Shown in pieces: positions 1-9,120 of a DNA stretch of 64,000 nucleotides. The stretch comes from Lytechinus variegatus (Eukaryota; Echinodermata; Echinoidea; Temnopleuroida; Toxopneustidae), in assembly GCF_018143015.1 (NCBI RefSeq), contig NC_054740.1:17963190-18027189 (forward strand), read 5' to 3'. Every line of letters begins with the position of its first letter. Positions within the stretch are counted from its first letter, which is position 1. The notes under the pieces were generated by a model. The model was not told where the DNA came from. It saw only the letters and a list, made by a program, of their open reading frames with translations, and searched no databases. A program made the translations under genes and the position numbers.

Positions 1-675
1 ATAGACCACAATTACGCTCAATGACGTCATAATGAACTACATGCAAGTCGCATGTCAACGACCAAAATTGATCCTATGAAGTGATAATGGCATAATGTGA
101 TACGTGATATGACTCGTTAAATCAAATTGCTCCCTCTTTTTTTTGGGGGGGGGTGGGACAGATGATAATTATATTGGATGGCTTTATTTCATTAAAATAA
201 CAAGTTAGGGCCAATATTCCACTCATCTGCGATTCATGGAATATTTTCCCAAACTTTTGGAATATTTCTGGTATTCCATTCTGAGCCATCCAATATAATA
301 TAAATATTTAACATAGTAAGAGTGCTTCTCAGCCAATCAGTACCTAATATTTTACTGTCACTTTCAAACAATGTTATTGGAATAAGCATTTCTGAAGCGA
401 CCACAGACTCAAAATGCAAGGCAACTCATCACTTAAAGCAGTGAATACATATAAAGTAAATCAAATCTTGTATCATCCATTAGGTAATTAATCCACTAAT
501 CTACCGGTATTGATTTTTATTGTTTAGGAGGAGAAAATGATATCTCAACTGTCTTCTTAATGATACATGTACCTTAACAATCTAAAATTTAAAATTGATA
601 CATGAATTACTTTATTGATTTATTAAAACAAAAGATGGCATCACATCACTACAGCTTAGAAAGAAAAACAAATAC
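1..675. other. Non-coding DNA, intron 2 of the nucleoporin gene
   Basis: No FG-type coding sequence is visible here, so the next nucleoporin exon lies beyond the left edge. A foldback unit is visible: TTATATTGGATGGCT near 168-182 pairs with AGCCATCCAATATAA near 283-297, enclosing AT-rich DNA that repeats GGAATATTT. The stretch GCTTCTCAGCCAATCA at about 325-340 recurs near 41435, so it belongs to a dispersed family. A 61-codon minus-strand frame at 234-419 falls across these repeats and looks like chance. Confidence 0.5.
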
Positions 676-3600
676 CTGTTGCACCTCCTAGTTGTAGTCC
701 ACCTGTTGCTTGGGATGCTGCTCCTCCAAACTTGAACCCTGTTGCTACTCCAGTTGGAGCTTGAGAGGTAGATGCAGGAGTGCCGAATGAGAGCCCAGTA
801 GGTTTGGTACTTGCACTGCGACAAAAGATGAAAAAATAATTCATAAATAAAGCAAATTAATTTACTCTCTACAACAACACATTAAAAAGAAATTACTCTT
901 CTCAATTTGCTAATAAGAGCACAAATCTTAGTAAGCAAAGTTATTTGATGCCACACAATGAGAAAATCTTTCAATTCTCTAGACTCAAGTTGTGAAGGGT
1001 CAGAAGTTTTGTTGATACCTACATCTACATATATGTGTATGAAACAAAATGTGGCAAACAGGGCATGGAAGAGTACAGAGTATAATTTTAATCTTTTTAT
1101 CTGAACTAAAAAGCTGAGACAAATCAGTTTACGTAGCTTTACAATTACATGACTTTCAACCTTTTTATCTGAACTAAAAAGATGAGACAAATCATTTTAG
1201 TTTAGGAACATTTCTAATTTACCAGTTTGGTTTGCGTAAAAACTTTACGTAGCTTTACAATTACATGACTGAAGTCGAAGACTAGTTAACACACCCTTTC
1301 GAGAAAAGCCCTCCCCCCCCGCTAGTGGCTCCACTTGTCTCAAAAGACAAAAGGGTCTCTGACTATGTTCTCAATGACCACAAAACCTTTCTAATAGAGA
1401 AACGCACCCAAAATTTGACATGTGCCTCCATTTGACATGGCAAACTTATTTCACGAGCCAGCACAGTCAATCACCACAACAAACACCAAACATATTGTCA
1501 TATAGGCCTGCCTACACGGGCACTCTCACTCATCACATGAAAGTCCCGATTTCAATTCTAAAATCCCCTTTAAAAAGTCAAATTTCACCATCAAAAATGT
1601 GGATTGTGCGCCGTATTTCTGGAGCACATGGCAGCTTATATGTAATTTAAGAAGTGGGGTTGCCGAAAAATGAAGGAATCTGCGGTTTTGTTCCGAGTTT
1701 GCAAACGATATCGCAAGTTTAAAGGACAAGTCCACCACAACAAAAAGTTGATTTGAATAAAAAGAGAAAAATCCAATAGAAGCAAAACACTGAAAATTTC
1801 ATCAAAATCGGATGTAAAATAAGAAAGTTATGACATTTCAAAGCTTCGCTTATTTTTAACAAAATAGTTATATGAACGAGCCAGTTACATCCAAATGAGA
1901 GAGTCGATGATGTCACTCACTCACTATTTCTTTTTTTTTTATTGTTTGCATTAAACAATATTTCAATTTTGAGAACAAGGTTATATCCAGCGTTTTCGCC
2001 AGTGTATAATAAGCATGGTTCAAACACCATGCGTGCGGAAATGGAGACCAAGTGGAACCATGCGTAAAATTTCAGCGACATGCATGGAAAAATTAAATGG
2101 AAATATTCAGAAAAAAATAATACACTCCATGAACTCATCTTAGTGAAATCAACTTCATTTATCGGGTTGCCCCGAAGTCCCACCAACTTAAGACCACTTA
2201 CAGGCCTACTACGGCTAGGAAAGTGGCAAGGCGCCCAGCTAGCTCGCGGCTGCTATTGCGGGTATATGACGGCACGGTACGGTTGTTCCGTTGCCTATTC
2301 CCCCGTCTGCCCCGCACATCACACCGGCTATGCTCCATGACCTACCGATAGCTGCGCTTACTGATATGATGGGAGTGGAACTTGGAATAAATGCATTGTA
2401 CAAGGAACATGTACTTGTACTGTGTTTGTCATTTATCCCGCCCTCTATACACACAATGAACAAATAGCAAAGGAGTTGTATGTGTTTGTCATTTTATCCC
2501 GCCCTCTCTGCACACAATGAACGAATAGCAAAGGAGTTTAAAAACTGTGCGTGACCGCTATGGTGCATGGATGTTAGGCCTGGGACGATTATCATTTTTA
2601 CCATTCAATTATTTCCTGAAAAAATAATCGAATGATTTGATTGTTCTTCGGGAATCAGGCCTTTTAAGTCACAATAGTTGACCTACTTTATGGTGACCCC
2701 CCCCCCATGAAGAAATCTCCATCAAAGTCACATGTTTAGAATAAATAAAAGTAGGACCTTTTTCCCCTTCTCCATGATATTTATATCAAAAGAAACTACA
2801 TGAAATGAGATTAAAACTTTCAGTTTATTGTTCCAATGAAAATCCTTCCTAAATCCATGCTGGTACTATGCATGCATCCCTCCAAGTGCCACACCCCTGC
2901 ATATGAATGAATCAGCCCAGATCAGCCGAGTCCAAAGCCCAAAGATGTAAACAACTCATTCATGAACTATTCTTTGAGACTGACCCCAGGTGGAGCATTT
3001 CTTGAACAATTTCATCCCTTGCCCACACCATGTCCCCGCCCCCACTTGTGGCACTGCCCATGATTCTACACATGTATTTCAAAAAAACATTTTGCAAAAT
3101 ATTTAATTTGAAATACCTTTTAAAATTACGATTTTTTATCATTTGAACCTACATGTATAACTGGGTCTATGTTTGGAGACTAGTCGAGAAAGTACCGGTG
3201 AAGATGGGCGCATGTTGGAATGTAGTTTTCATTGTGTGAGGGGGATAGAAAAAAGGATGCATTATTGTTTTGAAACATGAAAGGAATTCTACGGCTCCCA
3301 CCCTTATCTTTCTCTCTCCCTCACACACACACAGATGGGGGAGGGGTCAATTTATTTCTGAAGTCATGATCTCTCCTGATAAGGGAACCACGTGCCTTCT
3401 TCTTTGTTTCCCCAAAAGTTTCATTGGCTATTCGAAGGTCCAATCAGCTCAAGTGAGCTTGGTTGTGTGTTTTCTTATTGTTTTGTGCACGCAGACAATG
3501 AACTCATTTTGTGTATCGAGGGCAAGGTTGGGTGGGATTAAAAAAAATTCGGAGCGCTTTCATGTTGATGTGTAACTGTGAATGTAATACAATCATTGAT

Positions 3601-6600
3601 TATTTTTGAAAAATTATCTCGGTAACATAATTTTTAAACCTGTATGAAGTGTCATCATTGTTTTCTTGTCATTTTGTTATTATTACTTGGGTATTCGAGT
3701 TCTCCCAATGTCATAATCGTGATCTGCCGAACATTCGATTAGTGTAAATTTTGCTAATCGATTGGTGATTGGCGGCATGCCAATCGAACCATTCGATCAA
3801 TCGATGTTTACTCCCAGGCCTAGCATTTATGTGCATTTGTATGGGCTTAAAAATACACAATGGGGCTTCCTTAGCATCTCTATTTGATGAAAAGGCGTCG
3901 CTTCCGCGCGGGAGGGGTGAACCCCCCCACACCTACCCCCCAGGAGTGGCAGCACAAGTCCCCAACATGGGTGAATTTTTTTCTGGCGAGAACGCTGGTT
4001 ATATCATAACCTTGTTCCACTCATTCAATTAACAAGGTTATGATATAACCTTGTTCTCACTTATATCTCCATGTGTGGCAAAATAAAGGTTGCAATGTTT
4101 GGCTTATTTTCTCTTTTTCTTTGGGGCAAATGCCTGATTTTTTTACAATGAAAGTTTCCATTAAACCTATTATTCATACAACTTGACTCTTATTTAAATT
4201 TGATTCTTTAAATGATTTTTTTGTTAATTAAAAATAGAGATCAAAAAATGAAAATTTTCTTGCCATATCACTTTCCACCAATAGAGGGCATACACAAACA
4301 TATGCCCAAAATTCAAGTTTTTGAGCGCTCAGGTGAATACAAAAATTATTGATATTTTAATGTTTTTTTTAAAGTGTGTGCTCTATACAACATTGGCATA
4401 CCAGTCAGTCCTACCTGAAGATTCCCCACAGGCAGCTAGTGGTGGTACCCCCGGCAGTGGTAGCAGTGAACACATCCAATGTCATTGACAATGAATCATT
4501 ATTGTATTTTTTTATTTGATTTTTTTGCCAAGTAGTGCCAAAATATCGGACATTTAATATGCGCATGCTTAAACATAATTGGACTAAAACTTTTGGTTTG
4601 TTTTGAACCACCGCGATGTTCGAACTCGAAGTGATATTTTAATGTTTTTTTTAAAGTGTGTGCTCTATACAACATTGGCATACCAGTCAGTCCTACCTGA
4701 AGATTCCCCACAGGCAGCTAGTGGTGGTACCCCCGGCAGTGCAGTGGTAGCAGTGAACACATCCAATGTCATTGACAATGAATTATTATTGTATTTTTAG
4801 GTGGTCTGTCATTTATGACAGATCACCTCTTAATTTCGTCAGAATTTTCTTTTTATTTCTTTCTTTCTTTATTTTTACGGATTTTCTTGTCGCCAACTTT
4901 TCTCCGAATCGGCTGAATCAATTTTGCTGATTTTTTCGTCATACATAGGATCTGTCATGGACACGTCAAAATAAGCTTTTCAAGGTCATCAGGTTATGAT
5001 GACGTCATCTAGGCGCCATTTTGTAAAATCACATTATCAATCATATCTCCATTATTAATTATCAAAAATCAATCAAATTAACATCACATCAATTTAAGGT
5101 CAAGGGTCATCAGGTCATGTCATCAAAGGTCACCTGGAGGTCACGACGTGCGCGTACGCGCGCGTCAAAATTTCAAAATGCTCAAAATCACTTTTTGACC
5201 GAACGAGAGTACGTTTCAGGTCATTTTAAGCATTTCAAAAATTTGCGCGCGCGCACGTATGTGCGCGCGTTTTCCGCGCGTAACGCCTTAACGCAACGCA
5301 GAAACACCGTTTTTTTTACATCATTTCATTGATAATAAAATTCTGAACAATTTGATACCTTGATCAACCTTCTACGACCATTAATAACGAAATTAACACC
5401 CGTTAAAGTTTGCAGCACGTGTGCGCGCGAGCTCTCACTATAGGCCATATATGGGCAAAAACATGCCTATTGAAAATTCACTGTAGCTCTTTAAATAGTC
5501 CATTGACCCCCAATTTTTTTTTCATATATCGATAGAGTATGAGTTGTAGATTTGATTTCATGTCACCATTGTCCCTAAATTATATCGTGACGTCATCAAA
5601 ATGGCGCCTAAACTAAAAATTTCATTTTTTCAAAAATGACGTCATCAAATTTATGCAAATTTGGTTGTAACTTCTCGAATAGAGATCGTTTTTCGCCCAG
5701 ATTTCGATATGTTGTAGTTTAGAATGTACTCTTTCTCCATAATTAACATGAATATTCGTTTTGAGAAACGCATCATTGCGTAAAACAGCGATGAATAGAG
5801 GCATGTCATTTTTCCTCATTTTGCGTGTAATCTCTATGGGACATGACTTTTTCTCAAAACCAGATTCGACATTCCTCTATTTCGTGAGCCATATCTCCAT
5901 TTTTTCTTGTCAGTTTTCTTTAAGCTTTTAGTATGTTGTAGCTGAGATTCTAAGCTTTCGCAAGTGTGCCCTTCATTTTTTGATCAGATGCCGGGATCAT
6001 GCCCGTATTTCACTTGCAAAATTGGACTTGTAATTCTCAAAAATTGCTTACGTGTATTCTCTATGGGGAATATCGTGGCTTTGACTGCTTCTTAAAGGGC
6101 GCGGGTTCGAGTCCTGGGGTGAACAAGATGATTTTTTTTTTCACTTTTTTTTCTTTTTGCCACTTCTTACATGATACTTTATGATAATTTAAAGGTATAA
6201 AAGTTTAAATTTAGCAAGATAAAACAGATTATAATTACTTTTTTTCATATCACATGTATTTTGCGTGTAATCTCTATGGGACATGACCTTTTCTCAAAAC
6301 TAGATTCGACATTCCTCTATTTCGTGAGCCATATCTCCATTTTTTCTTGTCAGTTTTCCCTGAGCTTTTAGTATGTTGTAGCTGAGATTCTAAGCTTTCG
6401 CAAGTGTGCCCACCATTTTTTGATCAGATGCCAGGATTATGCCTGTATTTCGCTTGCAAAATTGGACTTGTAATTCTCAAAATTGCTTACGTGTATTCTC
6501 TATGGGGAATATCGTGGCTTTGACTGCTTTCTAAAGGGCGCGGGTTCGAGTCCTGGGGTGAACAAGATGAATTTTTTTTCACTTTTTTTTTCTTTTTGCC

Positions 6601-8945
6601 GCTTCTTACATGATCCTTTATGATAATTTAAAGGTATAAAAGTTTAAATTTAGCAAGATAAAACAGATTATAATTACTTTTTTCATATCACATGTATTTT
6701 GCGTGTAATCTCTATGGGACATGACCTTTTCTCAAAACTAGATTCGACATTCCTCTATTTCGTGAGCTATATCTCCATTGTTTCTTGTCAGTTTTCCCTG
6801 AGCTTTTAGTATGTTGTAGCCGAGATTCTAAGCTTTCGAAAATATGCCCTCAATTTTTTGATCAGATGCCGGGATCATGCCCGTATTTCGCTTGCAAAAT
6901 TGGAATTGTAATTCTCAAATTTGCTTACGTGTAATCTCTATGGGGAATATGCTAGCTCAATGGATAACGCATTTGACGTGTTCGTCCGTATTGCTGACGT
7001 GTAGGTAGCCAGGGGCGTTGTAGGGAGTGAAAGTTATATACTGTACGTAGATCACTCCCCACTAACGCCAGGAATCACCGTACATGCCTTTGCGAATCGG
7101 ACAGGATTACCCATGGTGAACCTAGACCTAAATCACCAATTTTAGTTATAGTTTTTCGCCCAAAGTCATGTACATGGGCAAGTTTTATGTTTACCCCCAT
7201 TTAATTGTATTTTTTAAAGTTTTAATTAAATAAATAGTCGTAAAATTGAAAGAAATTAAAAGCAATAGCGTTCACTTACCCCCGTCTGTTGACGAAGCCA
7301 TTTTGATTTCTTTTGTTATGATACCTAGATACACACGCGTGCAGAGCTGCAACTTAGATTTAAAAAATACTTGCATTTGTCAATAAAAATAACGATTTGT
7401 AAAATATTTGTTTCGGTTGAAAAATATCATGAAATAATTTATATGATATTTATCGATAAAAAAAAATATTTTGCGATTCCTGATATCTATCGGCAGATGC
7501 AAATATTTTTTTAATTCAAGTTGGCAGTTTGACCGCCAACTTGAATTAAAAAAATATTTGCATCTGCCGACAGATATCAGGAATCGCAAAATATTTTTTT
7601 TTATCGATAAATATCATACAAATTATTTCATGATATTTTTCAACCGAAACAAATATTTTACAAATCGTTATTTTCATTGACAAATGCAAGTATTTTTTAA
7701 ATCTAAGTTGCAGCTCTGCACGCGTGTGTATCTAGGTATCATAACAAAAGAAATCAAAATGGCTTCGTCAACAGACGGGGGTAAGTGAACGCTATTGCTT
7801 TTAATTTCTTTCAATTTTACGACTATTTATTTAATTAAAACTTTAAAAAATACAATTAAATGGGGGTAAACATAAAACTTGCCCATGTACATGACTTTGG
7901 GCGAAAAACTATAACTAAAATTGGTGATTTAGGTCTAGGTTCACCATGGGTAATCCTGTCCGATTCGCAAAGGCATGTACGGTGATTCCTGGCGTTAGTG
8001 GGGAGTGATCTACGTACAGTATATAACTTTCACTCCCTACAACGCCCCTGGCTACGTGTAGGTCCGTGTTGCTGACGTGGTGGTCCGTGTAGCTGACGTG
8101 TAGGTCCGTGTTGCTGACGTATTGGTCCGTGTTGACGACGTGCTCTGCCGGCATGATCCGTGTAGATCCGTGTGAAGCTGCCGTGTTCACAGTCATCTGG
8201 GGCAAAACTATCCCGGACCTCCCCGGATCATGCCGGCATTGCCGTGTTGATCCGTGAGGTATAATCATCTATCTTGTATGTATCTGTTTGAAGATGTATG
8301 TCTGACGATTGTCATCACCACATCAATAATCACATTTAGTAATGGTCAAAACTTATTCTTAGGATGTCTACGATCAAGATTATCAATGATATCTAAATGA
8401 TTTATTTCATACATCAGCCGACACTGAATGACAAATCATGACAGACCACCTAATTCGTCCGCATGACGAATTAAATTCTAGTTTTATTTGATTTTTTTGC
8501 CAAGTAGTGCCAAAATATCGGACATTTAACATGCGCATGCATCATGCTTAAACATAATTGGACTAAAACTTTTGGTTTGTTTTGAACCACCGCGATGTTC
8601 GAACTCGAAGCGAGGCGAGGCTTCGCCGCACCGGGAGGTGGGCGGCGTGGCGGAACTTCACGGGCACCGCCGCTGGCCAATCTGGCCTGGCTTCATTCCA
8701 CACAGCTACCGGGTACTGCAGCTGCACTGCACTCCACACACCACGGCCAGTAGTAGTCGGTCAGGCCGCGGCTTTTGTAACTTAAACTTGCAATAACATT
8801 CACTTAATCAAACATGCAAAGGATTACAATAGACTGGCCGAAACAAGAATTGTTCGTTATGATATTTTTACCTAGTATTTCCAAATGAAAAGCCACCTCC
8901 ACTGGTTCCTGTTGATCCAAATTTAAAGCCACCGCTACCCGCCAT
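676..8945 (-). CDS. FG-repeat nucleoporin, NUP62-like, first two coding exons (partial)
   Basis: Two minus-strand exons are visible. Exon 1 runs 8945 to 8872, with ATG at 8945-8943 and donor AG|GTAAAA. Exon 2 runs 815 to 676, with acceptor GTCGCAG and donor CAG|GTATTTG. The split codon AG|T gives Ser and the phase fits. The first 71 residues are almost only Gly, Ser, Thr, Ala and Phe, with FG-type motifs FKFG, FSFG, LSFG and FKFG, and no charged or folded domain yet. This is the disordered N-terminus of a central-channel nucleoporin that binds transport receptors in the nuclear pore. The start resembles vertebrate NUP62 more than NUP58, but both belong to the same complex and the coiled-coil end lies outside the window. 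Intron 1 is about 8.06 kb and is filled with mobile elements. The start codon lies in a YY1-like CAAGATGGCGGG, facing the LRR gene 175 bp away. Confidence 0.78.
1094..1270. repeat. Local imperfect duplication in the nucleoporin intron
   Basis: TTTTTATCTGAACTAAAAAG followed by a GAGACAAATCA-type stretch occurs at about 1095-1125 and again at about 1160-1190. TTTACGTAGCTTTACAATTA follows the first copy at about 1129-1148 and reappears at about 1244-1263. The pattern is a segmental duplication with a small insertion in the second copy. No coding frame is supported. Confidence 0.7.
1723..1980 (+). mobile_element. TTAA-type (Kolobok/T2-like) palindromic element, truncated copy
   Basis: The left end is TTAA followed by AGGACAAGTCCACC. 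The body matches the family seen complete at 15657-16214 and partly at 58300-58712, including GATGATGTCACTCACTCACT and CTATTTCTTTT. The second terminal inverted repeat is missing: the match fades near 1980, where another repeat (GTTATATCCAGCGTTTTCGCC, also seen inverted near 3985-4005) begins. It carries no coding capacity and is a non-autonomous element. The family assignment rests only on the TTAA target and the AGG-type terminus. Confidence 0.6.
2421..2537. repeat. Tandem duplication, unit about 58 bp
   Basis: Two adjacent copies each carry TGTGTTTGTCATTT, ATCCCGCCCTCT, CACACAATGAAC and AATAGCAAAGGAGTT. They begin at about 2420 and 2480 and differ by a few substitutions and one base of length. 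The duplication is young and non-coding. Confidence 0.85.
2575..3822. mobile_element. Old DNA transposon remnant with TAGGCCTGGGA termini, hAT-like
   Basis: The left end reads TAGGCCTGGGACGATTATC and the right end reads CCCAGGCCTA, so the two ends are inverted. The flanks GCATGGATGT (left) and GCATTTATGT (right) agree at eight of ten positions, which fits a decayed 8-bp or slightly longer target duplication. Subterminal ATCGAT/AATCG words occur inside both ends. No transposase frame survives in the 1.25 kb, so this is a non-autonomous or decayed copy. The hAT label is inference from the termini and flank length. Confidence 0.5.
3997..4050. repeat. Perfect 20-bp hairpin
   Basis: The arms at 3997-4016 (GGTTATATCATAACCTTGTT) and 4031-4050 are exact reverse complements around a 14-nt loop. 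The word ATAACCTTGTT then follows once more. The neighbouring CTGGCGAGAACGCTGG matches, in inverted orientation, the end of a repeat near 1985-2005. The hairpin is therefore probably the terminal structure of a small mobile element. Confidence 0.8.
5148..5285. repeat. Alternating CG/CA (Z-DNA-prone) tracts
   Basis: CGTGCGCGTACGCGCGCGTC at about 5147-5166 and a second tract near 5244-5270 (GCGCGCGCAC, spacer GTAT, GTGCGCGC) are alternating purine-pyrimidine and partly palindromic. Their CpG content stands out sharply in AT-rich surroundings. They belong to the 5' half of the inserted element. The 71-codon frame across them is low-complexity arginine-rich chance coding. Confidence 0.7.
5819..6976 (+). 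repeat. Tandem array of 440-bp units with tRNA-like (pol III) segments
   Basis: Units begin with TTTTGCGTGTAATCTCTATG at about 5819, 6259 and 6697, giving spacings of 440 and 438 bp. The third unit is partial. Units 1 and 2 contain a canonical pol III B-box, GGTTCGAGTCC, at 6104-6114 and 6543-6553, within a T-arm-like context. Unit 3 has instead, at the homologous point (6951-6976), TAGCTCAATGGATAACGC, which resembles a tRNA D-arm and A-box. Together the pieces look like halves of one tRNA-derived promoter, as in SINEs. The parent tRNA (Arg- or Ser-like) is not certain. No unit holds both halves intact. Confidence 0.7.
7280..7301 (-). CDS. Mini first exon in the left arm of the palindrome
   Basis: ATG at 7301-7299 opens a frame for MASSTDG plus one base, ending at a strong donor GGGG|GTAAGTGA at 7279. 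Upstream, toward the palindrome centre, lies a CpG-containing leader (CACGCGTGTG). No downstream exon can be recognised. It could be a captured host 5' exon or the first exon of the lost transposase of the parent element. It is the mirror of 7759-7780. Confidence 0.4.
7759..7780 (+). CDS. Mini first exon in the right arm of the palindrome
   Basis: This is the exact mirror of 7280-7301: ATG, MASSTDG plus one base, and donor GGGG|GTAAGTGA. The ATG context is AAAATGGCTTCG. The mirrored copies are identical over the exon, donor and leader. That means either that the element is young or that the arms are kept alike by gene conversion. It points out of the palindrome toward the right flank, which holds no recognisable acceptor exon. 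Confidence 0.4.
8054..8145. repeat. Minisatellite with about 20-bp units
   Basis: About four to five units of the type GTAGGTCCGTGTTGCTGACG are in tandem. A piece of the same array (TTCGTCCGTATTGCTGACGTG, about 6981-7001) lies left of the palindrome, so the palindrome split the array. The 117-codon minus-strand frame across it (repeats of VSNTDLHV type) is a by-product of the 20-21-bp period. To the right, TGCCGGCATGATCC at about 8147-8160 pairs with its inverse at about 8223-8237. Confidence 0.75.
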
Positions 8946-9120
8946 CTTGATGAAATCGGTTACCTTTCCTCAATGTATTCGGAAGTCGTCATACGTTAAC
9001 GTTGCGAATGTGTGACAACTCCGGATCGGTTCATTGAATTCTTTACCGGTTTCAGATATATCGGATACCAGCGGAGCTAGCTAGCTAGCTCCTGATCCTG
9101 GCTCGAGTTGTAGCTCAGAC
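8946..9120. promoter_or_regulatory. Divergent promoter shared by the nucleoporin and LRR genes
   Basis: Only 175 bp separate the two start codons, which point away from each other. The interval has an ETS-type core CGGAAGT at 8980-8986, several CpGs in otherwise CpG-poor DNA, no obvious TATA box, and a GCTAGCTAGCTAGCT run near 9076-9090. The nucleoporin start codon lies inside a YY1-like CAAGATGGCGGG. TATA-less divergent promoters with ETS and YY1 sites are typical of housekeeping gene pairs. The transcription start sites are not visible. Confidence 0.6.

Larger units (their letters stand above)
7007..8053. mobile_element. 1,047-bp near-perfect palindromic (foldback) element
   Basis: The arms at 7007-7525 and 7535-8053 are each exactly 519 bp. 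They surround a 9-nt spacer and differ by only a few substitutions with no net indel. Flanking direct repeats ACGTGTAGGT occur at 6997-7006 and 8054-8063, consistent with a 10-bp target duplication, though the insertion lies in a minisatellite that carries the same word. The outer end of each arm forms its own hairpin (7014-7029 with 7053-7069, and mirrored). Each arm encodes an outward-pointing mini-exon with a splice donor. Long terminal inverted repeats with a 9-10-bp duplication fit the MULE (Mutator-like) pattern best, but no transposase is present. Confidence 0.75.
4799..8481 (+). mobile_element. Helentron/HINE-like element, non-autonomous, 3.68 kb
   Basis: The boundaries are fixed by comparison with the uninterrupted 283-bp copy. 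The 5' end carries AGGTGGTCTGTCAT (4799-4812), itself followed by a near-inverse ATGACAGATCACCT. The same 14-mer occurs inverted at 8438-8451, as a subterminal inverted repeat. Next come a 9-bp-stem, 5-nt-loop hairpin (8451-8473) and the terminal CTAG (8478-8481). The insertion lies in a T-run. Subterminal inverted repeats, internal tandem repeats, a 3' hairpin near the end and T-rich targets are features known for Helentrons and their non-autonomous HINE relatives. A 3' CTRR end after a hairpin is shared with Helitrons. No Rep/helicase frame is present. The interior holds CG-rich alternating runs, a 440-bp repeat array, a minisatellite and a nested palindrome. Confidence 0.65.
4349..8612. repeat. 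283-bp tandem duplication, second copy split by a 3.7-kb insertion
   Basis: Copy 1 is 4349-4631. Copy 2 starts at once at 4632, runs to 4798, stops at the inserted element, and resumes at 8482-8612 with the same continuation (TTGCCAAGTAGTGCC to GATGTTCGAACTCGAAG). The copies are nearly identical; small differences are an extra GCAGT near 4741 and an extra ATCATGC near 8540. The order of events is plain: duplication first, insertion second. The unit holds no credible gene. The 8582-8796 frames past the right end are GC-rich and unlike the flanking DNA, with no recognisable protein. Confidence 0.9.

Noticed and set aside
6090-6120. Functional tRNA gene at the GGTTCGAGTCC boxes
   Set aside because: Units 1 and 2 have a B-box but no A-box, D-arm or matching acceptor stem, so no complete tRNA fold is possible there.
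5819-6976. CRISPR array
   Set aside because: Repeats are 440 bp long with no short spacer pattern, in a eukaryotic intron.
7380-7680. Two nearly identical 69-codon frames on opposite strands
   Set aside because: They are mirror images across the palindrome centre. The composition is AT-driven Phe, Ile, Lys and Asn with no domain.
7915-8268. 117-codon minus-strand frame with VSNTDLHV-type repeats
   Set aside because: It is the translation of a 20-21-bp minisatellite plus palindrome arm. The periodicity comes from the DNA repeat and there is no start or splice context.
8572-8796. Overlapping 67- and 74-codon GC-rich frames
   Set aside because: Two frames are open only because of high GC. No family resemblance and no splice or promoter link; left as unexplained GC-rich DNA.
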